NCBI RefSeq assembly: GCF_900109265.1
Contig: NZ_FNZM01000012.1
Coordinates: forward strand, 186,001 to 250,000
Direction of reading: 5' to 3'
DNA length: 64,000 bases
Origin: Paraburkholderia tropica
GTDB lineage: Bacteria; Pseudomonadota; Gammaproteobacteria; Burkholderiales; Burkholderiaceae
The notes under the pieces were generated by a model. That model saw only the letters and a list, made by a program, of their open reading frames with translations, was not told where the DNA came from and searched no databases. Both the position numbers and the translations under genes were made by a program. Shown here in pieces: positions 43,759 to 52,223 of this stretch; within the stretch, counting starts at the first letter, position 1; every line of letters starts with the position of its first letter.

Positions 43759-46077
43759 GTGAACCGCTCCGAACTGCTCGCGCGCGCGAGCTGCCTCACT
43801 GTCGTGCGCCAGCCCGCACCGCCCGTCAAGCCCGCGCCCGGCCAGCCGGGCAGCCTCTCGTCGTTCGTGCCCGAGGTGCCGGAAGTGTTCGTCGCCGTGC
43901 TCGACGACGGCCGCATTCTCGCGTTCAACGGTCACGTCGATCTCGGCACGGGCATCCGCACCTCGCTCGCGCAGATCGTCGCCGAGGAACTCGACGTGCC
44001 CGCCGCGCGCGTGGTGATGCAGCTCGGTCATACCGCCGCCACGCCGAATCAGGGGCCGACCATCGCGAGCGCCTCGATCCAGATTTCGGCGACGCCGCTG
44101 CGTTGCGCGGCGGCGCAGGCGCGCCTCGCACTGCTCGAACTCGCGGCGCAGCACTTCGGCGCGCCCGTCGACGCCCTCGCGACCGACAACGCCGAAGTCT
44201 TTTTCGCCGATGCCGATCACGCCAACACCGGGGACAAGCCGGGCGACACGCGCCGCGTGAGCTTCGCGCAACTCGTCGCGGGCCGCCGCATCGCGCTCGA
44301 TCTCGACCTCAAGGTCGCGGTCAAGGATCCGTCGACGTATCGCGTGATCGGCAAGTCGTCGCCGCGCGTGGACATCCCCGCGAAGGCCACGGGCGCGCTC
44401 ACCTTCGTGCACGACATGCGCGTGCCCGGCATGCTGCACGGCCGCGTCGTGCGCCCGCCCTATCACGGCCTCGACAGCGGCGCGTTCGTCGGCAAGCTGC
44501 TCGAGCACGTCGATCGCGAATCGGTGGCACATGTGCCGGGGTTGCGCGCCGTGGTCGTGAGCGGCGACTTCGTCGGCGTGGTCTGCGAGCGCGAGGAGCA
44601 AGCCATCCGCGCGGCGCGCGAGCTGCGCGTGACGTGGAAGCCGATGCCCGCGCTGCCCTCGCTCGACGATCCCGGCGCGGCCATCCTCGCCGCTCCCGCC
44701 ACGCGCCGCCCGCTGCTCGAAGAAGGCGATGTCGACGCTGCGCGCACGGCGCCCGGCGCGCTCACCCTCACGCGCACTTACGTGTGGCCGTATCAGATGC
44801 ACGGTTCGATCGGACCGTCGTGCGCGCTCGCCGATTATCGCGAGCCGGGCGCGGGGCGCATCACCGTGTGGTCGGGCACGCAGAATCCGGTCTCGCTGCG
44901 CTACGACCTCGCGACGCTCGTGGGCCGCGACGAGGCCGACATCGACATCGTCCGCATGGAAGCCGCGGGCTGCTACGGCCGCAATTGCGCCGACGACGTC
45001 TGCGGCGACGCGCTGCTGCTCTCACGCGCGGTACAGGCGCCCGTGCGCGTGCAGCTCACGCGCGCCGACGAACACGCGTGGGAACCCAAGGGTACGGGTC
45101 AGGTAGTCGAAGTGACCGGCACGGTCTCGCGCGAAGGCCGCATGACGGGCTACGACTTTCGCACGCGCTATCCGTCGAACGACGCGCCGCTGCTCGCCGC
45201 GCTGCTCACGGGCGTCGTGCCGGGCGAGCAGCCGCGCGTGTTCGAAATGGGCGATCGCACGGCCGTCTCGCCGTATGTGAGCGAGAACCGCCGCTTTGTC
45301 TGCGAGGATCTCGCGCCGCTCGTGCGCTCGTCGTGGTTTCGCGGCGTCTCCGCGCTGCCTAATTCATTCGCGCACGATGCGTTCGCCGACGAACTCGCGG
45401 CGCAAGCCGGCGTCGATCCACTCGACTTCCGGCTGCGTCATCTCCAGGATGCGCGCGCCGCCGAATTGCTCGAAGCGGTTGCGCAACGTGCGGGCTGGAA
45501 GGCGCGCGTGACACGCGCCGCGTTGCCGAACGACACCGAGCGCCACGCACGCGGACGCGGCATCGCTTACGCGCGCTACGTGCATAGCCGCTTCCCGGGC
45601 TTCGGCGCGGCGTGGTCGGCGTGGGTGGTCGATCTCGTGGTGGACCGCGTGACCGGCGAGGTGCGCGTGGAGCGTCTCACCGTGGGTCAGGACACGGGCA
45701 CGATGGTGAATCCGGACGGCGTGCGTCATCAGATTCACGGCAATGTGATTCAGGTGCTGAGCCGCTCGCTGAAGGAGCGCGTACGCTTCGCCGATGGCAA
45801 GGTGGCGAGCCGCGAATGGGGCAGCTACCCCATCCTGACCTTCCCCGAACTGCCCGCCGTGGACGTGGTGCTGATGCCGCGCCAGGGCGAGCCGCCGATG
45901 GGCGCGGGCGAGTCGGCCTCGGTGCCGGGACCGGCCGCGCTGGCGAATGCGATTTTCGATGCGACCGGCGTGCGCTTCTACGCGCCGCCCTTCACGCCCG
46001 ACACGATCCGCGCAGGCTTGCGCGCGGCGGGCCAGTTACTCGACGCGCGCCACGCGGAGGCGGTGAGCGCGCGTTAA
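43759..46077 (+). CDS. nicB: Nicotinate hydroxylase molybdenum-binding subunit (NicB-like, N-terminal part)
   Basis: 772 residues of a xanthine-dehydrogenase-family molybdopterin-binding subunit. It begins with the second-domain type segment (ILAFNGHVDLGTGIRTSLAQIVAEEL), then the aldehyde-oxidase a/b hammerhead (PSTYRVIGKSSPRVDIPAKATG) and the catalytic domain. The active-site base is Glu718 in PPMGAGESASVPGPAALANAI. It has no heme motif and no export signal. It is the last gene of the rightward nic operon, 146 bp after nicF, while its NicA and cytochrome partners lie in the leftward operon. It hydroxylates nicotinate at C6 with water oxygen. Confidence 0.88.
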   Translation: MNRSELLARASCLTVVRQPAPPVKPAPGQPGSLSSFVPEVPEVFVAVLDDGRILAFNGHVDLGTGIRTSLAQIVAEELDVPAARVVMQLGHTAATPNQGPTIASASIQISATPLRCAAAQARLALLELAAQHFGAPVDALATDNAEVFFADADHANTGDKPGDTRRVSFAQLVAGRRIALDLDLKVAVKDPSTYRVIGKSSPRVDIPAKATGALTFVHDMRVPGMLHGRVVRPPYHGLDSGAFVGKLLEHVDRESVAHVPGLRAVVVSGDFVGVVCEREEQAIRAARELRVTWKPMPALPSLDDPGAAILAAPATRRPLLEEGDVDAARTAPGALTLTRTYVWPYQMHGSIGPSCALADYREPGAGRITVWSGTQNPVSLRYDLATLVGRDEADIDIVRMEAAGCYGRNCADDVCGDALLLSRAVQAPVRVQLTRADEHAWEPKGTGQVVEVTGTVSREGRMTGYDFRTRYPSNDAPLLAALLTGVVPGEQPRVFEMGDRTAVSPYVSENRRFVCEDLAPLVRSSWFRGVSALPNSFAHDAFADELAAQAGVDPLDFRLRHLQDARAAELLEAVAQRAGWKARVTRAALPNDTERHARGRGIAYARYVHSRFPGFGAAWSAWVVDLVVDRVTGEVRVERLTVGQDTGTMVNPDGVRHQIHGNVIQVLSRSLKERVRFADGKVASREWGSYPILTFPELPAVDVVLMPRQGEPPMGAGESASVPGPAALANAIFDATGVRFYAPPFTPDTIRAGLRAAGQLLDARHAEAVSAR

Positions 46078-46111
46078 TCGTGCGCCCGCTTATCGCGCGC
46101 TATTTACAACC

Positions 46112-46555
46112 TTATTCGCCGTCCGACTCCATCATCTTGCGCAGCAAAAACAGCAGCGCCACGCGCTCGCCCGCATTGAGTTCGCCGTAGGTGCGCTCGG
46201 TCACCTGCTTTGCGAACGGCACCGTGCGCTCGATGAGCGCGAGCCCGGCGGGCGTGGCGCGGACGAGCAGCTTGCGGCCGTCGTTGGGGTCGGGCAGCAC
46301 TTCGATGAGCGCGCGCGACTTCAGGCGCTCGACCACGCCGCGAATGGTGGCCTGGTCGATGGCCGTGGTCTTGACGATGTCGTTGAGCGAGCAGCCCTGC
46401 TTTTCCTTCACGGCGCACAGCGTGACGAACTGCGCGGCGGTGAGGTCGGAATCGGGAATGGCTTCCTGGAAGATCGAAACGTGACGCTGATAGGCGCGGC
46501 GCAGCAGATGGCCCACCTGATCGTGGAAGTCGTATGAGTCCTTGGGAGACGGCAT
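46112..46555 (-). CDS. nicR: MarR-family regulator of nicotinate degradation
   Basis: 147 residues from MPSPKDSYDFHDQVGHLLRRAYQRHV; the extended frame to 46612 would include the operator. The winged helix has CSLNDIVKTTAIDQATIRGVVERL and DPNDGRKLLVRATPAGLAL. It matches NicR (Pseudomonas) and BpsR (Bordetella), repressors of nic genes released by 6-hydroxynicotinate. A copy of the shared operator motif lies about 40 bp upstream, indicating autoregulation. It converges on the molybdenum subunit gene and is divergent from the transporter. Confidence 0.9.
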   Translation of the reverse strand: MPSPKDSYDFHDQVGHLLRRAYQRHVSIFQEAIPDSDLTAAQFVTLCAVKEKQGCSLNDIVKTTAIDQATIRGVVERLKSRALIEVLPDPNDGRKLLVRATPAGLALIERTVPFAKQVTERTYGELNAGERVALLFLLRKMMESDGE

Positions 46556-46591
46556 GAAGGTTCGGCCCGAAACGGCTTGTTGGCGAAAAAA

Positions 46592-46609
46592 TGTAGTGTA
46601 CACCTTAGA
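46592..46609. promoter_or_regulatory. NicR-box copy 3, nicR promoter
   Basis: TGTAGTGTACACCTTAGA, 37 bp upstream of the nicR start, with the perfect 8-bp palindrome GTGTACAC at its centre. It is the best of the three copies and probably mediates autorepression. Confidence 0.7.
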
Positions 46610-46923
46610 CATTCACGCCCGATACGCGCACCTTCTCGCCATTTGCGTTCGATCATCCGCGCATTCGTCGCGCCGACGCAGGGTCGGAAACGAACGAACG
46701 TTCCAGAAGGCGCGCGAGACGCAGGATTCGCGCCCGATTCGATCCAGCGTCAACGCTACTAATTCGAGCGTATTCGCACAAATTTAGTGCTGAACGAGCA
46801 CCATCTTCCGGCACGAACATGATTACCTTTAAGGCACGAAATCACCTTATTTACAGGCTGAAATTCTCGCAGCGACACGCCTGATGAAAATGCCTATCCG
46901 CTTTCATCGGCAAGAATATTTAG

Positions 46924-46965
46924 AGCGTATACGCTTATATTTTGACATGCTATACAGTCATCTGT
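46924..46965. promoter_or_regulatory. Two palindromes upstream of the nicotinate transporter
   Basis: In the AT-rich 420-bp gap before the MFS gene, AGCGTATACGCT (46924-46935) is a perfect 12-bp palindrome and ACAG-TCAT-CTGT (46954-46965) a second dyad. TTGACA (46942-46947) lies between them and may be a -35 element, though I see no good -10 at 17 nt. Neither dyad matches the NicR boxes, so a second control may act on the transporter. The rest of the gap (46613-46920) shows no gene. Confidence 0.45.
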
Positions 46966-47033
46966 GAGCGCTCGATGTGTGCACGCATCGGACGACTAAC
47001 TTCCATCCGCTTCATCCCACCAGGGAGCCTTCC

Positions 47034-48344
47034 ATGTCAACCGTGCAATCCGGCAGCGCCACACTTTCACCTGCCGGCGCCCAACACGGCGAGCTATACC
47101 GCAAGGTCACGTTCCGCCTCATCACGATCTTCTGTCTGTGTTATTTCGCGGCCTACCTGGACCGGATCAACATCGGCCTCGCGAAGCTGCAGATGCTCGA
47201 CGCGCTCAAGTTCAGCGACACGATCTACGGTCTCGGCGCCGGCCTGTTCTTCGCGGGCTACATCCTCTTCGAGGTGCCGAGCAACCTGATTCTGCAGCGC
47301 GTGGGCGCGAAGCTGTGGATCGCGCGCATCATGATCACGTGGGGCATTCTGTCCGGCGCGACGATGTTCGTGACCACGCCGATGCAGTTCTACATCGTGC
47401 GCTTCCTGCTGGGCGTGGCCGAAGCGGGCTTCCTGCCCGGCGTGCTGCTGTACCTCACGCAGTGGTATCCGGATGCACGGCGCGCGCGCATCGTCGCGCT
47501 GTTCATGGTTGGCCTGCCGCTCTCCAGCATGATCGGCAGCCCGATCTCGGGCTGGATCATGCGCTTCTTCGACGGCGCACACGGTCTCGGCGGCTGGCAA
47601 TGGCTGTTCTTCATCGAGGCGCTGCCTTCGGTGCTGCTCGGTCTCGCGATCCTGCGCTGGCTGCCCAACAACATCGAATCGGCGAAATGGCTCGACGCGC
47701 AGGAAAAGAAGACCTTGCGCGCGAATCTCGATGCCGATCCCACCGGCGGCAAGAGTCACGCGCTCGGCAAAGCCTTCGTCGATCCGAAAGTGTGGGCGCT
47801 CGGCCTGATCGATCTGTGCGTGCTGCTCGGCCTCTACGCCGTGAGTTTCTGGCTGCCGACGATCCTGCGCGACACCGGCGTGAAAGACACCTACACGATC
47901 GGCTGGCTGATGGCCGTGCCCAACGCCGCCGCCGTGATCGCCACGCTCTGGTGCGGCGCGAGTTCGGACCGTCTGCGCGAACGCCGCTGGCATATCGTCG
48001 TGCCCTTCCTCGTTTCGGCCGTGGCGCTGGCCGTCGCGGCGGGCGGCTCGCACGGCACGCTGTCGACCGTGCTGCTGTTCTCGCTCGTGAACGCGGGCGC
48101 GGCGGCGGCCATGCCGGTCGTATGGTCTTTGCCCTCGACGTTTCTCAAGGGCTCGGCGGCGGCAGGCGGCATCGCGTTTGCATGCTCGATCGCGAATCTG
48201 GGCGGCTTCGGCAGCACCTATTTCATCGGCTGGCTGCGCGATACGTTCCATTCGCAAAGCGCGGGGCTCTATGGTTTCGCCCTGTGCATGGTGATCGGCT
48301 GCGCGCTTGCGCTTTCGTATCCGAAGCAGGTCGTCAACCGTTGA
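47034..48344 (+). CDS. nicT: MFS transporter, anion:cation symporter family, probable nicotinate importer
   Basis: 436 residues with about twelve membrane helices. YFAAYLDRINIGLAKLQM, the long helix 4-5 region RFLLGVAEAGFLPGVLLYLTQWYP, and RARIVALFMVGLPLSSMIGSPISGW are typical of ACS-family importers of organic acids such as NicT. The start at 47034 has a GGGAG ribosome site; an earlier in-frame start at 46977 has none. Its position beside nicR in a full nic locus makes nicotinate or 6-hydroxynicotinate the likely substrate. A strong terminator follows. Confidence 0.85.
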   Translation: MSTVQSGSATLSPAGAQHGELYRKVTFRLITIFCLCYFAAYLDRINIGLAKLQMLDALKFSDTIYGLGAGLFFAGYILFEVPSNLILQRVGAKLWIARIMITWGILSGATMFVTTPMQFYIVRFLLGVAEAGFLPGVLLYLTQWYPDARRARIVALFMVGLPLSSMIGSPISGWIMRFFDGAHGLGGWQWLFFIEALPSVLLGLAILRWLPNNIESAKWLDAQEKKTLRANLDADPTGGKSHALGKAFVDPKVWALGLIDLCVLLGLYAVSFWLPTILRDTGVKDTYTIGWLMAVPNAAAVIATLWCGASSDRLRERRWHIVVPFLVSAVALAVAAGGSHGTLSTVLLFSLVNAGAAAAMPVVWSLPSTFLKGSAAAGGIAFACSIANLGGFGSTYFIGWLRDTFHSQSAGLYGFALCMVIGCALALSYPKQVVNR

Positions 48345-48428
48345 TGACAACCACGGCGTGGCGCGTGCGAATGCATTGAAACTGGCGCTTTAAGCGCGAC
48401 GTATCACACAACACGAAGTCTGAAGAAT

Positions 48429-48466
48429 ACGCATCGCCGCCTTTCCCCGGGCGGCGATGCGTTTTT
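48429..48466 (+). terminator. Rho-independent terminator after the nic transporter
   Basis: A 13-bp perfect stem (48429-48441 with 48450-48462), an 8-nt loop, and a run of five T (48462-48466). It ends the transporter transcript about 85 bp after its stop. The remaining bases to 48714 show no other gene. Confidence 0.92.
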
Positions 48467-48714
48467 CATTGGACGCAAACATTCAGCAGCACGCATCAAT
48501 CGTGCGAGCACGATCGTTCATACGCATCGCGCATCGACGGCACATGTATCGCGCATCCACGGGAAAAAATGCGTCCTTGCCCGGATGGACTTATCGCGGC
48601 ATCCATGCCAGATTGCCTTTTCATGTGCGCCATCCACGACGATGGCGCGCGGCTTCACTCACAACGGGGGACAGTGTGCAGCCTTTCGTCGACGCCCCTG
48701 CCCACGCAGGCTGA

Positions 48715-50052
48715 ATGACGATGAGCATCGATTGCGCCAGCCCGCCGCGCATCGTCGTGCTCGGCGCGGGGCCCGCGGGCGCCGCCGTCGCGCGCGCACT
48801 CGCCACGCTCGGCTATGTTGTGCAGGTGGTCAGCGACTGGCGCCGTTTCGATGCGGTCGAGTCGCTGTCTGCACGCGTCATCGAAGGCTTGCGTCACGCG
48901 AATCTGCATCGCGCCGCCAGCTGCGCGATCGGACCTTGCACGCGCACCACGCTCTGGAACGGTGCCCTGCAAACGCTTAACGCAGAGTTTCTCGTCGAGC
49001 GCCGCGCGTTCGACCGGGCGCTGCGCGACGACCTGCGCAGCGTAGGCGTCGACGTGATCGAAGCGAATGTGCGGACGCTGCAATCGTCGTCGAGCGGCCA
49101 CGATCTGATGATCGATACCGCCGACGGCCCGCTTTCGCTGCGCGCCGATTTTCTCGTCGAAGCGCGCGGGCGACTCGCGCCCCTCATGCGTGACGCCACG
49201 CGCGGCCCGCAAACGCTCAGCCTGCTCAATAGCTGGGACGGCCAGCCCGGTCGCGCGGCTTGCGCCGTCGAAAGTCTCCAGGACGGCTGGGCGTGGATGG
49301 CGCGCCTGCCCGACGGCCGCTGTTACTGGCAAATGACGCTCGACGTGGCGAGCGCGGAACTGCCGCAACGCGACGAGTTGCTCGCGTTTTGCGCGCGCAT
49401 GCGCCACGCGCCGCTCGCCGGCGACTTCTTCGCGGGCGACACCGACACCGACGCGCGTCTCTACGCGCGCAGCAGCACGGCCACGCTCTGCGGACGCACG
49501 GCCGCAAGCAACTGGCTGCGCGTCGGCGACGCGGCCATGGCCGTCGATCCGCTCGCGGGCAACGGCATCTTCCAGTCGCTGTCCACGGCCTTGCAGGCGC
49601 CCGCCGTGATCCACACGCTGCTGCGCTGCCCCGAACGCGCGCCGCTTGCGCTGCGCTTTCATCAGCAACGTATCGAACAGTTGTTCACGCGATTCGCGCG
49701 CGCCGGACGTGACATCTACGCACTCGAACGGCGCTGGGCCTTACGCCCGTTCTGGGAAACGCGCCGCATCTGGCCCGATGACGAACCCTCGCAATCGAGC
49801 GCCGATTTCAGCCAGCTCGTGATCGAACGCGCGCCCGTGATCGACGGCGATCTGATCGCCGAAGCCGAGGTGGTCGTCACGCCGGATCAGCCGCTCGGCG
49901 TCTGGCATTTGCAAGGCGTGCCGCTCGCGCCCATCGTCGAAGCCTTGCGCAAACAGCCCGCCGAACAGGTTCTCAAATCGCTCGATGCGGAGCAGGCGCG
50001 CATGGTGCGCCACTGGCTTTCCGCGCACGGCTATCCGCAGCCTTTCGCGTGA
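48715..50052 (+). CDS. FAD-dependent oxidoreductase, halogenase/QhpG-like
   Basis: 445 residues; a second ATG two codons in (48721) is equally possible. The N-terminal FAD loop is VVLGAGPAGAAVARAL. DGWAWMARLPDGRCYWQMTLD and LRVGDAAMAVDPLAGNGIFQSLSTALQAP resemble flavin-dependent halogenases and the QhpG/GoxB type of flavoprotein that modify proteins or small molecules. The WxWxIP halogenase motif is not intact, so halogenation is not supported. It stands alone between two unrelated genes, so there is no context to name its substrate. Confidence 0.7.
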   Translation: MTMSIDCASPPRIVVLGAGPAGAAVARALATLGYVVQVVSDWRRFDAVESLSARVIEGLRHANLHRAASCAIGPCTRTTLWNGALQTLNAEFLVERRAFDRALRDDLRSVGVDVIEANVRTLQSSSSGHDLMIDTADGPLSLRADFLVEARGRLAPLMRDATRGPQTLSLLNSWDGQPGRAACAVESLQDGWAWMARLPDGRCYWQMTLDVASAELPQRDELLAFCARMRHAPLAGDFFAGDTDTDARLYARSSTATLCGRTAASNWLRVGDAAMAVDPLAGNGIFQSLSTALQAPAVIHTLLRCPERAPLALRFHQQRIEQLFTRFARAGRDIYALERRWALRPFWETRRIWPDDEPSQSSADFSQLVIERAPVIDGDLIAEAEVVVTPDQPLGVWHLQGVPLAPIVEALRKQPAEQVLKSLDAEQARMVRHWLSAHGYPQPFA

Positions 50053-50400
50053 GGGTTCGGTGTCGCGATTCAGTGTCGTGATTCAGGTCTTTCATTGCGT
50101 CACGCTTCCGCCATTTTCATCACGCGAACTGAAACGTCTCGCGCGTTTGTTTCGCGAATGTGCACATGCACAGCTCGCGGACGTCAATTGCGCAGGATGG
50201 CGCCATCGCTTTCGCATCCTCTCTATACTCGTGCGCGTGTCCGGGCCAGTCTGCCGCGCACGTATGCATCCGTCTGATCACGCAGAGTTCCGTCACCGGT
50301 CGCCGTCTTCGCCACGCCGCCAAGCGGCGCGCGAGACCCCGCGGCTGCGGCGTGACTTTCTCGCTGTTTTTCTTCCCTGCTTGAACCAGGAGAGCCGCAG
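50053..50400. other. Intergenic region, no gene recognised
   Basis: 348 bp between the FAD enzyme and the serine hydrolase. Short frames on both strands show no family features. It probably contains the hydrolase promoter; a purine-rich ribosome site (AGGAGAG) lies just before 50401. I see no terminator hairpin with a T run. Confidence 0.4.
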
Positions 50401-51225
50401 ATGAGCACGTTCACCACTCGCGATGGCACGTCGATTTTTTATAAGGACTGGGGCAGCGGACGCCCGGTCGTCTTCTCGCACGGCTGGCCGTTGTCCGCCG
50501 ATGCGTGGGACGCGCAGATGCTCTTTCTCGTGCAGAAAGGCTTTCGCACCATCGCCCACGATCGGCGCGGCCACGGCCGCTCGGACCAGCCCGCCAAGGG
50601 CAACGACATGGACACCTGGGCCGACGACCTCGCCGAGCTGCTCGACAAGCTCGACGTGAAGGACGCCACGCTCGTCGGCCATTCGACGGGCGGCGGCGAA
50701 GTTGCGCATTACATCGGCCGTCACGGCACGAAGCGCGTGGCAGGCGCGGTGCTGATCGGCGCGGTGCCGCCGATCATGATCAAGAGCGAGAAGAATCCGG
50801 GCGGCCTGCCGAAAGAAGTGTTCGACAACATCCGCAGGGGCGTCGTCGACAACCGCTCGCAATTCTTCAAGGATCTCGCGGTGCCGTTCTTCGGCTTCAA
50901 TCGCGAAGGCGCGAAAGTCTCGCAAGGCACGATCGATTCGTTCTGGCAACAAGGCATGTGGGGCGGCATCCTCGCGCTTTATGAATGCGTGCACGAATTC
51001 TCGGAAGTCGATTACACCGAGGATCTGAAGAAGTTCGACGTGCCCACGCTGATCCTGCATGGCGACGACGACCAGATCGTGCCGATCGACGACGCGGGCA
51101 AGCTCTCGGCGAAGATCGTCAAGGACGCCACGCTCAAGATCTATCCAGGCGCGCCGCACGGCATGTGCACGACGGAAGCCGACAAGGTCAACGCGGATTT
51201 GCTGGCGTTTTTGAATCGCGGGTGA
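50401..51225 (+). CDS. Alpha/beta hydrolase, non-heme haloperoxidase/arylesterase type
   Basis: 274 residues beginning MSTFTTRDGTSIFYKDWGSGRPVVFSHGWPLSADAWDAQM, the usual start of cofactor-free haloperoxidases. The triad is Ser95 in LVGHSTGGGEVAHYIGRHG, Asp at about 224 in LHGDDDQIVPIDDAG and His253 in YPGAPHGM. Such enzymes hydrolyse esters and can make peracids from acetate and peroxide. It is a single gene; physiological substrate unknown. Confidence 0.9.
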   Translation: MSTFTTRDGTSIFYKDWGSGRPVVFSHGWPLSADAWDAQMLFLVQKGFRTIAHDRRGHGRSDQPAKGNDMDTWADDLAELLDKLDVKDATLVGHSTGGGEVAHYIGRHGTKRVAGAVLIGAVPPIMIKSEKNPGGLPKEVFDNIRRGVVDNRSQFFKDLAVPFFGFNREGAKVSQGTIDSFWQQGMWGGILALYECVHEFSEVDYTEDLKKFDVPTLILHGDDDQIVPIDDAGKLSAKIVKDATLKIYPGAPHGMCTTEADKVNADLLAFLNRG

Positions 51226-51467
51226 AAGCGCGGTTTATCCGTGCGGCCTGACGCCCCCGTGCTGCTCAGCGGCCGCGACGAAACAGGCGCGCCGCCTCGC
51301 GGCGGCCGCTTTTTCGCATCCAGACCTCCCGACCGATCGCCATGGCCCGCGCTTGCGGCATGCGGGCGAGACCGCCGGCATCGAGTGTAGTACGACGTTT
51401 GCATACGATCGGCTGGCAATCAGGCCGCTCACGCTGCCACGACCGTCTGATCGGGAACAAAACGCGA

Positions 51468-51800
51468 CTACCGACAACGACCTGACGAGCGCGACGCACA
51501 CCGTCGGCCGTCCTGCCAAACCGCGTCGGAGAGATCGGCTTCCGACCATTCGACATTGGTGAATTGGCCGTCGCGTGAGGCATTGGTGAAATCCGCAGTG
51601 GCATGCGTGTTGGGCGGGACGACCCTGTTCGGTCGGACAGCCGCTGCCCTCGCCTTTTGCGGCATTTGAGGGGAGCCGAGGTTGAGTTCGGCTTTCGCGC
51701 CGCGCCCCACCTGAGCAATTCGGCATTCACGAACAACCGCCGTCGAATCGCCCCATCGATCTACCCCAATAATTTTTCCGCACCGCAACACGACCAACAC
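51468..51800 (-). pseudogene. Possible decayed pentapeptide-repeat gene
   Basis: In a gene-poor kilobase (51226-52223), one minus-strand frame reads ADFTN-ASRDG-QFTNV-EWSEA-DLSDA-VWQDG. This is close to the A(D/N)LXX five-residue rhythm of pentapeptide-repeat proteins. A different frame slightly upstream reads FVNAELL, so the pattern seems to jump frames. The continuing sequence in each frame loses the pattern and turns Arg-rich, as in non-coding shadows. This fits a frameshifted remnant but the matching stretch is short. 51226-51467 shows nothing I can name. Confidence 0.3.
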
Positions 51801-52223
51801 CCTTCGAATATCCCACTAAACGACCAGGAAAACGACGCCGCAAATGATCTGTCCCGGAAAAAAATTCTTCTATAAGACTCATCGATTCGGTCGGCTTTTC
51901 GCAAGGGTCTTTACCAGCTTGACAGAGAATCGGGGGCCAAAACGAAAAAGGGCTCGCAGGGTCGCCAGAGGGCGGTCAACAGCCCGATTTCCCTTATGCG
52001 ACGGCCATTTGGCGAGATAACGTTTTCAGCGCCGATGCCGCCCGAAGGCGGCAAACGCGACGACTTCGCGACGAAAGGACGCCACGCAACGCAATTTCAC
52101 GATATGAAATCCTTGTTCGATTGGCCCCCGGACCGCTCCAAAATCAGGCAAAATCCAGGTGTTTCGCCGACTGCGCGCAGCCGGTGGTGTCACCACCCTG
52201 TTTGAGAACCCGCCAAGAAGCCG
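51801..52223. other. Non-coding region upstream of isocitrate dehydrogenase
   Basis: AT-richer sequence with A and T runs (for example about 51856-51876) and a TTGACA at 51919-51924 that could be a -35 element, though no good -10 follows at 17 nt. A 69-codon frame at 51996 shows no family features and I leave it out. The region should hold the icd promoter and a long leader. Confidence 0.4.

Noticed and set aside
48715..50052. Flavin-dependent halogenase
   Set aside because: The FAD motifs fit the wider family, but the WxWxIP motif needed for halogenation is not intact.
51996..52205. 69-codon plus-strand frame before icd
   Set aside because: No family features or ribosome site, and it lies in the AT-rich leader region.
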